Below are positions 42,631 through 51,874 of a stretch of DNA of 64,000 nt, in pieces. The translations under genes and the position numbers were made by a program. The notes under the pieces are model-generated. The model searched no databases. It was not told the DNA's origin and worked only from the letters and a program-made list of their open reading frames with translations. Positions within the stretch are counted from its first letter, which is position 1; every line of letters begins with the position of its first letter. The stretch lies in assembly GCA_048158365.1 (NCBI GenBank), contig JBLLNL010000001.1. The stretch is one strand, 5' to 3'. The stretch comes from Azoarcus_F sp048158365 (GTDB lineage Bacteria; Pseudomonadota; Gammaproteobacteria; Burkholderiales; Rhodocyclaceae).

Positions 42631-44997
42631 TCAAGGCCGGACGGGCGTGAACGAGCGCTCCTCGACCGGAGCCGGCGCTACGGGGGCCGCTCCGGTTTGG
42701 CTCTGCCACGGCGTCTGCTCGGTCATGAAATAGCGCAGCTCCGGGATGTCGGGCAGGGTCGGGGCGGGTGGCTCGGGCGGCGGGTTTTCCCGGTAGTAAT
42801 AGTCCACCTGCGTGCTGCCTTCATGCTGGATCGGCAGGAGGCCCGGAGGCTGTGGACGGGATTTCTCAGGCATGCCCTTCAGCGCTTCGCCCATGTAGTC
42901 GATCCATATCGGAAGTGCCGCGCGTCCGCCGGTTTCGCCTCGCCCGAGGTTTCGCGGCTGCGGGTATCCCAGCCAGCTCACCGCGACCAGATCCGGGTTG
43001 TAGCCGGCGAACCAGGCATCGACATAGTCGTTCGTGGTGCCGGTCTTGCCGGCGAGGTCGTTGCGCCCGAGCGCCTTGGCGCGAGCGCCCGTGCCGCGCC
43101 TGACCACGTCCTGAAGCATCGAATCCATCAGCCATGCATTGCGCGGATCGACGACGCGCGGTGCGCTCTGGCCGGCGACCGGTGGATCGACTTTCGCCAG
43201 CGTGCGACCCTGGCTGTCGGTGATTTCACTCACGATATAGGGTTCGACGCGAAAGCCGCCATTGGCGAAGACGGCGTATCCGGTGGCCAGTTGCCATGGG
43301 GTGGCCGAACCGGCGCCCAGCGCCATCGTCAGATAGGCCGGATGGCGCGACGGCTCGAAACCGAATCGGCTGATGTAGTCCTGGGCGTAGATGGGGGTGA
43401 TCGACTGCAGGATTCTGATCGAGACCAGGTTCTTCGAGCGCGCGAGCGCGTCGCGCACGGTCATCAGCCCCTCGTACTTGCCGTCGTAGTTCTTGGGTTC
43501 CCAGTCCTTGCTGCCGGTCACGCCGGCCGGAAAGAACAGCGGTTCATCCTCCACATAGTGGGCGGGCGAGAATCCGCGCTCCAGCGCTGCCGAGTAGATG
43601 AAGGGCTTGAAGGCGGACCCGGGCTGGCGGATCGCCTGCGTCGCATTGTTGAAACTGCTGCGGTTGAAATCGAAACCGCCGACCAGCGCCCGTATCGCCC
43701 CGGTGTTCGCGTCGATCGCCACCAGGGCGGCTTCGACCTCGGGCAGTTGCACGATTTCCCAGTTACCCTCGCCCCTGTCCTGAATCCGGATGATTGCGCC
43801 GCGGCGTACGCGACGGGTCTGGGGGGCGCGCTCGGCCAGCATCGGCGCTGCAAATGTCAGTCCCTTGGCGGTGATCTTCAGGACTTCGCCATTGCGGTAG
43901 GCCTTGACCTCCTTGGGCGAGGCTTCGAGCACGATTGCCGCGAGGAGCTGATCCAGATCCCGATGATCGGTCAAGGCGTCGACCAGGCGTTCCTCGTCGG
44001 CGTCTGCCACGCCGGACAGATCCACGAAGGCCTCGGGCCCCCGGTAGCCGCGCCGTCTGTCGAAGTCCATGACACCCTTGCGCACCGCCCGTTTCGCGGC
44101 GGCCTGTTGTTCACTCGTCACCGTCGTGATCACCCTGATTCCGAGCACATAGGCGTCCTCGCCGAACTGCTCCACGGCGATCTGGCGAGCCATCTCGGCC
44201 ACGAAATCCCCGCTGGTCTCCCGGGCAGGGGTTCTCGACCGGGCGAGCGTCAATGGTTCCGTGCGCGCCTGTTCGAAGGTGTTCGCATCGATGAAACCGG
44301 CGTCGAGCATGCGGCGCAGCACGTACTGCTGACGGATGGTCGCTCGACGCAGATTGGAGATCGGGTTGTAGGCGGAGGGGGCCTTGGGCAGGCCGGCCAG
44401 CATCGCGGCTTCGGCCACCGTCAGTTCGTCCAGACGCTTGCTGAAATAGGTCCGCGCAGCGGTCGAGAAGCCGTATGCGCGATGGCCGAGGAAGATCTGG
44501 TTGATGTAGATCTCCAGGATCTGGTCCTTGGACAGGTTCTGCTCGATCTTGAGCGACAGCAGAATCTCGTAGAGCTTGCGGTTGTAGGTCTTCTCACGGG
44601 ACAGAAAGAAGTTGCGCGCCACCTGCATCGTGATCGTCGAGGCACCCTGGCCGCGCTCGCCCGACGTGAAGTTGGCGATCGCTGCACGCGCGATGCCGAT
44701 CGGATCGACGCCATGGTGTTCATAGAACCGTTCGTCTTCGGCGGCGAGGATGGCCTTCGTCAGGATCGGCGGCACATCCTGAATCTTGACCAGCGCGCGG
44801 CGTTCTTCACCGAACTCATCCAGCAGGTCGCCATCCGCCGTGTATACTCGCAGCGGAATGCTGGGGCGATAATCCGTGAGGGCCTCGAGCGTAGGCAGTT
44901 TGGGCCAAGCGAGCACGACCACCGTTGCAAGCGTGGCCAGGGCGAGCACCAGCGCGACGCACAGCGCCGCGAAGGGATAGAGAAACCAGCGCATCAA
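42631..44997 (-). CDS. mrcA: Penicillin-binding protein 1A (bifunctional class A PBP)
   Basis: A 788-residue class A PBP with one N-terminal membrane helix (ALVLALATLATVVVLAWPKL, near 14-33). A GT51 glycosyltransferase domain has AEDERFYEHHGVDPIGIARA near 90-109 with the catalytic glutamate, and GASTITMQVARNFF. The transpeptidase domain has SxxK in GSAFKPFIYSAA near 462 and KTG in AGKTGTTNDYVDAWF near 652. The tail after about 745 is proline-rich and likely disordered. It lies divergent from pilM, the usual mrcA/pilM arrangement in proteobacteria. A good -10 (TATAAT on the - strand at 45030-45025) precedes it. Confidence 0.94.
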   Translation of the reverse strand: MMRWFLYPFAALCVALVLALATLATVVVLAWPKLPTLEALTDYRPSIPLRVYTADGDLLDEFGEERRALVKIQDVPPILTKAILAAEDERFYEHHGVDPIGIARAAIANFTSGERGQGASTITMQVARNFFLSREKTYNRKLYEILLSLKIEQNLSKDQILEIYINQIFLGHRAYGFSTAARTYFSKRLDELTVAEAAMLAGLPKAPSAYNPISNLRRATIRQQYVLRRMLDAGFIDANTFEQARTEPLTLARSRTPARETSGDFVAEMARQIAVEQFGEDAYVLGIRVITTVTSEQQAAAKRAVRKGVMDFDRRRGYRGPEAFVDLSGVADADEERLVDALTDHRDLDQLLAAIVLEASPKEVKAYRNGEVLKITAKGLTFAAPMLAERAPQTRRVRRGAIIRIQDRGEGNWEIVQLPEVEAALVAIDANTGAIRALVGGFDFNRSSFNNATQAIRQPGSAFKPFIYSAALERGFSPAHYVEDEPLFFPAGVTGSKDWEPKNYDGKYEGLMTVRDALARSKNLVSIRILQSITPIYAQDYISRFGFEPSRHPAYLTMALGAGSATPWQLATGYAVFANGGFRVEPYIVSEITDSQGRTLAKVDPPVAGQSAPRVVDPRNAWLMDSMLQDVVRRGTGARAKALGRNDLAGKTGTTNDYVDAWFAGYNPDLVAVSWLGYPQPRNLGRGETGGRAALPIWIDYMGEALKGMPEKSRPQPPGLLPIQHEGSTQVDYYYRENPPPEPPAPTLPDIPELRYFMTEQTPWQSQTGAAPVAPAPVEERSFTPVRP

Positions 44998-45024
44998 GAA
45001 TCCAGTGAATCAGATGGGTTAGAG

Positions 45025-45067
45025 ATTATACGGGGGGGCAAAGTTGCACTCCAGTCGAATATGTCAA
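45025..45067 (-). promoter_or_regulatory. mrcA promoter elements
   Basis: On the - strand a perfect TATAAT occupies 45030-45025, 27 nt before the mrcA start codon. A perfect TTGACA occupies 45067-45062, but the 31-bp spacing between them is too long for one promoter. The hexamer at correct spacing from TATAAT is poor (TGGAGT). Confidence 0.45.
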
Positions 45068-45077
45068 GCATTTTTCC

Positions 45078-45107
45078 TTTACACTTTCCCCGGTTTGTTG
45101 CTAGCAT
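45078..45107 (+). promoter_or_regulatory. Candidate pilM operon promoter
   Basis: TTTACA at 45078-45083 and TAGCAT at 45102-45107 are separated by 18 bp in an AT-rich stretch, 57 nt before the pilM start. The arrangement is plausible but not strong. Confidence 0.45.
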
Positions 45108-45163
45108 CTGATGCACTAAATTAGATGTTGCGCCTAACATAAAGAAATTTAAGGATTTTCTTT

Positions 45164-46240
45164 GTGACTGACTTCCAGTTGTTTCGTCCCAGGGCGCGCC
45201 AGTTGGCCGGACTCGATATTTCATCTTCATCGGTGAAGCTGGTCGAGTTGTCCGGAGGCGAAAAGGACGGCTACCGCATCGAGCGCTATGCAATCGAGCC
45301 GCTCCCACGTGACGCCGTCGTCGATGGCAACATCACCAATCTGGAAGGGGTTGGAGAAGCCATCAAGCGCGCAGTCCGGCGAATGGGCTCCGGCATCAAG
45401 CAGGTCGCGGTCGCGCTGCCTGCGTCGGCCGTGATCACCAAGCGCATCATCCTCCCGGCCGGCCTGCGCGAGCAGGAGATGGAATTCCAGGTCGAATCGG
45501 AAGCCAATCAGTACATTCCGTTCGCGATCGATGAAGTCAATCTGGATTTTCAGGTCGTCGGACAGTCGCCCGCCGATCCGAACGATGTCGAGGTCCTGAT
45601 CGCAGCTTCCCGAAAGGAGAAAGTCGAGGACAGGGTAGCAGCGGCCGAGGTCGCCGGTCTGAAAGCAGTTGTAATGGATGTCGAGTCGTTTGCGGCCGAA
45701 GCTGCATTCGACTTCGTCAGTCGCCAGTTGGCGGATGGCGCCAAGGGCAAGATCGTCGCGCTCGTTGACATCGGCGCGAGTGCGATGAGCGTATCCATCC
45801 TGCGTGACGGCAAGCAGATCTATGCGCGCGAGCAGGCGATTGGTGGTGCCAAGCTGACCCAGGACGTGGCGCGCCAGTACGGCATGAGTGTCGACGAGGC
45901 CGAAGCTGCCAAGCGAAGCGGGGGGTTGCCGGATGATTACGAGCGGGATCTGATGCGCCCGTTCATGGACAGTGTCGCACTCGAGATCTCCCGCGCGTTG
46001 CAGTTCTTCTTTACCTCGACACAGTACAACGAGGTCGATTTCATCGTGCTCGCCGGCGGATGTGCGGTCATGCCGGGCCTTGTCGATGTGGTCGCCGGGC
46101 GGACCCAGGTGCAGACGGCGGTGGCCAATCCGTTCGCGAAAATGTCGCTGTCGTCGAAAGTCCGGCCCAAGAATCTGATTTCCGATGCGCCCTGCCTGAT
46201 GGTTGCATGCGGATTGGCGCTCAGGAGATTTGATCCATGA
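45164..46240 (+). CDS. pilM: Type IV pilus assembly protein PilM
   Basis: A 358-residue actin-like ATPase of the type IV pilus alignment subcomplex; it binds the cytoplasmic N-terminus of PilN. The nucleotide-fold motifs are LAGLDISSSSVKLVEL near residues 11-26, VALVDIGASAMSVSIL near 201-216 and VLAGGCAVMPGL near 296-307. The start is GTG 45164 with AAGGA nine bases before. It is the first of five overlapping pil genes; the pilM-pilN overlap is four bases. Confidence 0.94.
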   Translation: MTDFQLFRPRARQLAGLDISSSSVKLVELSGGEKDGYRIERYAIEPLPRDAVVDGNITNLEGVGEAIKRAVRRMGSGIKQVAVALPASAVITKRIILPAGLREQEMEFQVESEANQYIPFAIDEVNLDFQVVGQSPADPNDVEVLIAASRKEKVEDRVAAAEVAGLKAVVMDVESFAAEAAFDFVSRQLADGAKGKIVALVDIGASAMSVSILRDGKQIYAREQAIGGAKLTQDVARQYGMSVDEAEAAKRSGGLPDDYERDLMRPFMDSVALEISRALQFFFTSTQYNEVDFIVLAGGCAVMPGLVDVVAGRTQVQTAVANPFAKMSLSSKVRPKNLISDAPCLMVACGLALRRFDP

Positions 46241-46809
46241 TCCGCATCAACCTGCTTCCACATCGGGAGCAAAAACGGCGCGAGCGCCGCAAAGAGTTCT
46301 TCGCGGTCTCGCTGCTGATGATCGTGCTCGGCCTCGCGATTGGTTTCGCAGGCCATATATATATGGCGGGGAATATCGAGCGGCAGGAGCGCAAGAACGA
46401 TTTCTTCAAGGCGGAGATCGCCAAACTGGATCGGGAGATTGCCGAGATACGCGACCTGCGCCATCAGATCGAGGCCTTGTTGTCGCGCAAGCAGGTGATC
46501 GAGTCGCTTCAGGGCAACCGGTCGGACATCGTCAATCTGTTCAACGAACTGGTGCTGGGATTGCCCGAGGGGATTCGACTGAACACGGTCAAGCAGCAGG
46601 GGGCCAGGGTCACGCTGACCGGGCATGCCCAGTCGAACGCGCGGGTTTCGCATCTGATGCGCAGCCTGGAGAACTCTCCGTATATTGCGCAACCGGGTCT
46701 GGTGGAGGTGAAGTCCGCAGTGGTGAATAATCGCCGGGTCAGCGAGTTCACGCTCAACGTCAGTCTGGTCAGGCCCACTGACAGCGAAGCCGAGGTGTCG
46801 CCGAAATGA
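46237..46809 (+). CDS. pilN: Type IV pilus assembly protein PilN
   Basis: A 190-residue bitopic inner-membrane protein. The cytoplasmic start MIRINLLPHREQKRRERRKE contains the INLLP motif that docks into PilM. A membrane helix follows at about 23-43, then a coiled coil (near 45-95) and a periplasmic ferredoxin-like domain that pairs with PilO. The gene overlaps both pilM and pilO by four bases. Confidence 0.94.
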   Translation: MIRINLLPHREQKRRERRKEFFAVSLLMIVLGLAIGFAGHIYMAGNIERQERKNDFFKAEIAKLDREIAEIRDLRHQIEALLSRKQVIESLQGNRSDIVNLFNELVLGLPEGIRLNTVKQQGARVTLTGHAQSNARVSHLMRSLENSPYIAQPGLVEVKSAVVNNRRVSEFTLNVSLVRPTDSEAEVSPK

Positions 46810-47480
46810 AGAGGAATCGAAAAGACGCCCAGCCGAAATTCGACCTCAATCGGCTCGCGCAGGACTTCCAGGGGCTCGATGCGAACGAACCGGGCAACTG
46901 GCCGACCGCGCCCAGGGTCGCCGTGTTCTTCGTGCTGCTGGTCGCCACGGTGGCGGCAGTGTGGTGGTTCGACTGGCGCGGGCAGGTGGAACTGCTTGAG
47001 CGTCGTCAGGCCGAAGAAATCCAGTTGCGTCAGGACTGGGGGTCCAAGAAGCGTCAGGCCATCAACCTGAACGAGTATCGGCAACAGCTCGATGAGACCA
47101 ATCGGCAGTTCGGCGCGCTGGTGAAACAGCTGCCCAACCGTGCCGAGATGGACTCCCTGCTGGCGGAGATCAACCAGGCCGGTCTGGGGCGGGGCCTGCA
47201 ATTCGATCTGTTCAAGCCCGGCAGCGATGTCGTGCGGGATTTCTACGCCGAGATGCCGATCGACATACGCGTCGTCGGCGCGTATCACGATCTGGGTGAG
47301 TTCGTGACCGATGTTGCACGCATGTCGAGGATCGTGACGCTCAGCAACATCTCGTTGAGCAAGCGGGACGACAATAACCTGGTGTTCGATGCCAAGGCGA
47401 TCACGTACCGTTACCTCGATGAGGAAGAGCTCGCCCAGCAAAGGCAGCAGGCTCAGGGTGCGCAGGGGCGGAGACGATGA
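46806..47480 (+). CDS. pilO: Type IV pilus assembly protein PilO
   Basis: A 224-residue bitopic protein that partners PilN and PilP in the alignment complex. A basic cytoplasmic segment is followed by a membrane helix near residues 37-56 (VAVFFVLLVATVAAVWWF), a coiled coil (near 57-105) and the pilotin-like periplasmic domain with EINQAGLGRGLQFDLFKPG near 121-139. It overlaps pilN and pilP by four bases each. Confidence 0.94.
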   Translation: MKRNRKDAQPKFDLNRLAQDFQGLDANEPGNWPTAPRVAVFFVLLVATVAAVWWFDWRGQVELLERRQAEEIQLRQDWGSKKRQAINLNEYRQQLDETNRQFGALVKQLPNRAEMDSLLAEINQAGLGRGLQFDLFKPGSDVVRDFYAEMPIDIRVVGAYHDLGEFVTDVARMSRIVTLSNISLSKRDDNNLVFDAKAITYRYLDEEELAQQRQQAQGAQGRRR

Positions 47481-47983
47481 CAAAGCATCTACTGATCGCA
47501 TTGAGCGGACTGGCGTTGGTCGCCTGCACGGTCGAGGAAGAGGATCTGCGTGGCTGGATGGTCGCGCAGGAGCGGGGCATGACGGGTGGCATCGAGCCGC
47601 TGCCCGAAATGAAGTCCTTTCCGGTCGCGGCCTACACTGTCCCGGCCGACGCACTCGACCCGTTCGATCTCAGCCGGATCGAACCCGAGCCGACCGCTAC
47701 GGTTTCCGGGGGGCCGGATCTCGATCGTCCGCGTGAACCGCTCGAGGCCTATCCGCTCGAATCGCTGTCCATGGTCGGAGTGTTGATGCAGGAAGGCAAG
47801 ATCGAGGGGATCGTCGCCGTTGCAGGCCTGTTGCACCAGGTCAGGGTCGGCAATTACATGGGACAGGATCATGGTGTGGTGACCGACATTCAGGAAAGCG
47901 AGATCCTGCTCAAGGAACTGGTTCAGAACTTAGAAGGTGACTGGGTGGAGCGCGTCAGCCAGTTGCGGTTGGTGGAGCGGTAG
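47477..47983 (+). CDS. pilP: Type IV pilus assembly lipoprotein PilP
   Basis: A 168-residue lipoprotein. The signal peptide ends with a lipobox, ALVAC, near residue 17, followed by an extended linker that binds PilN/PilO. A C-terminal beta-sandwich near 85-160 contains LESLSMVGVLMQEGKIEGIV and VRVGNYMGQDHGVV and contacts the PilQ secretin. It overlaps pilO by four bases; pilQ starts about 10 nt after it, with AGGAG in the pilP stop region. Confidence 0.94.
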   Translation: MTKHLLIALSGLALVACTVEEEDLRGWMVAQERGMTGGIEPLPEMKSFPVAAYTVPADALDPFDLSRIEPEPTATVSGGPDLDRPREPLEAYPLESLSMVGVLMQEGKIEGIVAVAGLLHQVRVGNYMGQDHGVVTDIQESEILLKELVQNLEGDWVERVSQLRLVER

Positions 47984-47993
47984 GAGTCCGATG

Positions 47994-50114
47994 ATGAAAC
48001 GAAAAACCATGCTGTCGCTGGTCGCGGCCCTGTCCGTGTTCGCCGCGCCGATTCCCGTCGCTTTGGCCCAGACCGCCGAAACCCAGGCGCAGGAGGCGCT
48101 GAACCGGATCGAGAATCTGCAGGTCGCCGAACAGGGCGGGGCCCTGTTCGTGCGTCTGACCTTAAGTGAGGCATTGGCTGCCCCACCTGCGAGCTTCAGC
48201 ATCGCGAATCCCGCAAGAATCGCGTTCGACTTTCCCGCGACCGCGAATGCGCTCGGAAGAACGCAGCAGGAGATCAATCAGGGTGACCTGCGCAGCGCCA
48301 ACATCGTCCAAGCGGGGGACAGGACGCGGCTCGTCCTGAACCTGAACCGGGTCTCGCCCTACGAAACCCGCGTCGAAGGGCGTGACGTCATCATTTCGTT
48401 GTCGCCTGTTGCACGCGAAGTCGCCGCGAGTACGCAGGTATCTCAGGCGATGGCGACCTTCTCCGTCCCGACCGCCTCAGCAGGGGCTGATGTTCAGAGC
48501 GTGCAGGACATCCAGTTCCGTCGCGGAGTGGATGGCGAGGGGCGGATCGTGGTGCAACTCGCCAGCGCCGATACCGGCATCGACATCCGCCGGCAGGGCT
48601 CCAATCTGGTGGTCGAACTGCTGGACACCTATCTGCCTGAGCATCTGCATCGCCGTTCGGATGTAACCGACTTCGGAACGCCGGTCACGTCGATGGTCGC
48701 TCAACCGCATGGCAAGAGCGTGCGGCTCGTCGTGACACCGAATGGCCTGTGGGAGCACAACGCTTACCAGAGCGACACCCAGTTCGTGCTCGAGGTCAGG
48801 CGCGTCGTGGAAGAGCCGAACCGGCTGGTTCAGGGCGCGCGCAGGGGCGAGTTCGCCGGCGACAAGCTGTCGCTGAATTTCCAGAACGTCGATGTGCGCT
48901 CGGTGTTGCAGGTGATCGCGGACTTCACCGATTTCAATATCGTGACCAGTGACTCGGTTCAGGGCAATCTGACGCTGCGTCTGAAGGATGTGCCCTGGGA
49001 TCAGGCGCTGGACATCATCCTGCAGGCCAAGGGTCTGGACATGCGCAAGACCGGCAATGTGATCTGGATCGCACCCGCCGAGGAGCTTGCGACGCGTGAG
49101 AAACTGCAACTGGAAGCGCTCGCGCAGGTCGCCGATCTCGAGCAATTGCAGACCGAGAGCTTCCAGGTGAACTACCACCGGGCAAGCGAGATCACCGAGT
49201 TTCTGCAGAATCGGGAGCAGACGGTCCTGTCGCCGCGCGGCAGCGTCGTGTTCGATGAGCGCAGCAACAAATTGTTCGTCACCGACGTGGGGTCCCGGCT
49301 CGATGCGATTCGCGGGCTCATCCAGGAGATCGACATCGCGCCGCGCCAGGTCCTGATCGAAGCCCGGATCGTCGAGGCGAACAAGGGGTTCGCGCAGGAT
49401 CTCGGTGTGCGTTTGCGGTTCGGCGACACTCGCGTGCCCCGGGCTCCGGGTGACCTCGCGGGCGGGCCGCGGATTCGCCCCGGTGAATTCACGAACGGCT
49501 TCCTGACCGGCACCGGGGTCTCGAGCGGCGGGTCGACGCCGGTCACCGACTTCTCTAGCTTCGCGTTCAGCCTGTTCAACGCGGCGGCCACCAAGTTCCT
49601 GACACTCGAGGTCGCTGCACTCGAATCAGACCAGCGCGGCCGCGTGATTTCGAGCCCGCGTGTGCTGACCGCCAACCAGGTCGAGGCCACGATCCGGCAA
49701 GGTCAGGAGATTCCGTTCGTGACGCCGTCGTCGGCAAACGATCCCGCGACGGTCGAGTTCAAGGATGCGGTGCTGTCCCTGACCGTCCGTCCGCAGATCA
49801 CGCCCGACGGCAGGGTGCAGATGCGGGTCGTCGTCAACAAGGACCGGGCCGATTTCTCCAGAAGTATCCTCGGCAATCCGCCCATCGATACCAAGAGCGT
49901 CGAGACCGAGGTGCTGGTCGAGAACGGCGGTACCGTCGTGATCGGCGGCATCTTCGAGGAAGAAGACACCAACAACATCGACAAGGTACCGTTCCTGGGC
50001 GACCTGCCGGTGCTCGGGCCGCTGTTCAGAGTGAATTCCGACTTCAAGGCGACACGCGAACTGCTGATCTTCATCACGCCGAGGATCGTGGCCGACTCGC
50101 TGACCTTGCGGTGA
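47994..50114 (+). CDS. pilQ: Type IV pilus secretin PilQ
   Basis: A 706-residue outer-membrane secretin. A signal peptide (LSLVAALSVFAAPIPVALA, near residues 7-25) is followed by two AMIN peptidoglycan-binding domains (about 35-130 and 160-260), an STN/N0 domain (about 285-350), an N1 KH-like domain and the secretin core (about 460-705). The core has the VEVEVLVENGG-like VETEVLVENGGTVVIGGIFE near 637-656 and VPFLGDLPVLGPLF near 665-678. The second of two adjacent ATGs is used because it is better spaced from AGGAG. Confidence 0.94.
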   Translation: MKRKTMLSLVAALSVFAAPIPVALAQTAETQAQEALNRIENLQVAEQGGALFVRLTLSEALAAPPASFSIANPARIAFDFPATANALGRTQQEINQGDLRSANIVQAGDRTRLVLNLNRVSPYETRVEGRDVIISLSPVAREVAASTQVSQAMATFSVPTASAGADVQSVQDIQFRRGVDGEGRIVVQLASADTGIDIRRQGSNLVVELLDTYLPEHLHRRSDVTDFGTPVTSMVAQPHGKSVRLVVTPNGLWEHNAYQSDTQFVLEVRRVVEEPNRLVQGARRGEFAGDKLSLNFQNVDVRSVLQVIADFTDFNIVTSDSVQGNLTLRLKDVPWDQALDIILQAKGLDMRKTGNVIWIAPAEELATREKLQLEALAQVADLEQLQTESFQVNYHRASEITEFLQNREQTVLSPRGSVVFDERSNKLFVTDVGSRLDAIRGLIQEIDIAPRQVLIEARIVEANKGFAQDLGVRLRFGDTRVPRAPGDLAGGPRIRPGEFTNGFLTGTGVSSGGSTPVTDFSSFAFSLFNAAATKFLTLEVAALESDQRGRVISSPRVLTANQVEATIRQGQEIPFVTPSSANDPATVEFKDAVLSLTVRPQITPDGRVQMRVVVNKDRADFSRSILGNPPIDTKSVETEVLVENGGTVVIGGIFEEEDTNNIDKVPFLGDLPVLGPLFRVNSDFKATRELLIFITPRIVADSLTLR

Positions 50115-50168
50115 TGGCGGGCGCAGTGCCGGACGCGCTGTCGAATCGCAGCTGACGAGAGACCGGGT

Positions 50169-50738
50169 TTGCCTGAGACGCCCGTCATTCTGGTGGGCAT
50201 GATGGGTGCCGGAAAGACGACCGTCGGGCGCGAATACGCCCGTCGTCATTCCTTGCGCTTCCTCGATTGCGATCAGGAACTCGTGGCGCGGACCGGCGTC
50301 AGCGTTGCGACGATTTTCGAGATCGAGGGCGAGGCTGGATTCCGGCGTCGAGAGTCCCAGTTGCTGGATGAACTTACCCGCGAACCCGGGCTGGTTCTTG
50401 CGACCGGCGGTGGCGTGGTGCTCAACCCCGAAAATCGCACGCTCTTGCACGAACGTGCCCTGGTCGTCTACCTGGATGTGCCGCCCAAGGTCCTGTGGGA
50501 GCGCACCCGGCATGACCGTAATCGCCCGCTGTTACAGGTCCCGAATCCACGCCAGCGTATCGAAGCGCTATATCATGAGCGCGATCCGCTCTATCGCGAG
50601 ATCGCGCATGTGATCGTCGAGGGCGGACGGGGCAGTCCCGGTGGAATGGTCAAACAGGTGGACAGGGCGATCGAGGAATACCGGAAACGGCGGGCCGGAG
50701 GGCATCCCGAGACACCTTCGTCCGAGCCCGGGCGCTGA
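50169..50738 (+). CDS. aroK: Shikimate kinase
   Basis: A 189-residue P-loop kinase of the shikimate pathway. Walker A is GMMGAGKTTVG near residues 10-20, the shikimate-binding DCD is in FLDCDQELVARTG near 31-43, GEAGFRRRES is near 54-63, ATGGGVVL is near 78-85, and the lid region is RHDRNRPLL near 113-121. The start is TTG 50169; no ATG lies before the P-loop. It is 54 nt after pilQ, in the standard pilQ-aroK-aroB order. The last 20 residues are polar and probably disordered. Confidence 0.94.
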   Translation: MPETPVILVGMMGAGKTTVGREYARRHSLRFLDCDQELVARTGVSVATIFEIEGEAGFRRRESQLLDELTREPGLVLATGGGVVLNPENRTLLHERALVVYLDVPPKVLWERTRHDRNRPLLQVPNPRQRIEALYHERDPLYREIAHVIVEGGRGSPGGMVKQVDRAIEEYRKRRAGGHPETPSSEPGR

Positions 50739-50785
50739 AACTCAGCTACGGTGTCGCATAGCCCGTCTCCCACGGTTCCTGCGAA

Positions 50786-51874
50786 ATGACGATGCGAACA
50801 TTGAATCTTGATCTCGGCGTGCGTAGTTACCCGATCCATATCGGCCGGGGACTGCTCGATGCCGTCGAACTGCTCACGGCGGCCCTGACGACGTCGCGGG
50901 TCGCGATCGTGACCAACGATGTGGTCGCCCCTCTTTATCTGGACCGCCTGCGGACCGTGCTCGAGCAGGGCGGGGTCGCGAGCATGGCGGTCGTCCTGCC
51001 TGACGGGGAGGAGCACAAGGACTGGACGACACTGAACCTGATCTACGACGCGCTGCTGCGCGAGCGCTGCGAGCGGTCGACGACGCTGATCGCGCTCGGT
51101 GGCGGTGTGATCGGCGACATGGGGGGCTTCGCGGCGGCGACCTATCAGCGCGGCATGCCCTTCATCCAGATTCCGACCACCCTGCTGTCGCAGGTCGACT
51201 CCTCGGTTGGCGGCAAGACCGCGATCAATCACCCGCTGGGCAAGAACATGATCGGTGCCTTCTACCAGCCGCGCCTTGTGCTGGCCGACATCGACACGCT
51301 GGACACCCTGCCCGATCGTGAACTCTCGGCCGGACTGGCGGAAGTGATCAAGTACGGACTGATCCGCGATCCGGCCTTCTTCGAGTGGCTCGAGGCACAC
51401 ATCGACCGGCTCAGGCTACGCGACACCGAGGCCTTGTCCTACGCGATCGAGCGGTCCTGCGCGAACAAGGCGGAAGTGGTGGCCGCCGACGAAACCGAGC
51501 GTGGCGAGCGTGCGCTGCTGAATCTGGGCCACACCTTCGGCCATGCGATCGAGGCGGGGATGGGCTATGGCCAGTGGCTGCATGGCGAGGCGGTCGCAGC
51601 GGGCACGATGATGGCGGCTGCGCTGTCGCGACGGCTTGGGTGGCTGAATGATGCAGACGTGGCCCGTATCCGTGCCCTGCACGAGCGGGCGGGCCTGCCG
51701 GTGACCGGGCCGGATCTGCCGGTCGAGCGATACCACGCGTTGATGGCGGGTGACAAGAAGGTCGAGGGCGGTCGCTTGCGTCTCGTGTTGCTGAGGGCCA
51801 TCGGCAGGTCGGTCATCCACGGCGATGCGCGCGTCGAAGACATTTCGGCGGCGATCGCCGAGTGTTCGACATGA
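50786..51874 (+). CDS. aroB: 3-dehydroquinate synthase
   Basis: A 362-residue enzyme converting DAHP to 3-dehydroquinate with NAD+ and a divalent metal. Motifs include DGEEHKDWTTLNLIYDALL near residues 73-91, ALGGGVIGDMGGFAAATYQR near 105-124, PTTLLSQVDSSVGGKTAIN near 131-149, and the metal-binding glutamate and histidines in LAEVIKYGLI and NLGHTFGHAIE. The start could be either of two ATGs six bases apart. Its stop overlaps the dgt start. Confidence 0.95.
   Translation: MTMRTLNLDLGVRSYPIHIGRGLLDAVELLTAALTTSRVAIVTNDVVAPLYLDRLRTVLEQGGVASMAVVLPDGEEHKDWTTLNLIYDALLRERCERSTTLIALGGGVIGDMGGFAAATYQRGMPFIQIPTTLLSQVDSSVGGKTAINHPLGKNMIGAFYQPRLVLADIDTLDTLPDRELSAGLAEVIKYGLIRDPAFFEWLEAHIDRLRLRDTEALSYAIERSCANKAEVVAADETERGERALLNLGHTFGHAIEAGMGYGQWLHGEAVAAGTMMAAALSRRLGWLNDADVARIRALHERAGLPVTGPDLPVERYHALMAGDKKVEGGRLRLVLLRAIGRSVIHGDARVEDISAAIAECST

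Noticed and set aside
42697..45111. An 804-codon open frame on the + strand
   Set aside because: It is antisense to mrcA, whose glycosyltransferase and transpeptidase motifs are intact; the frame has no family resemblance.
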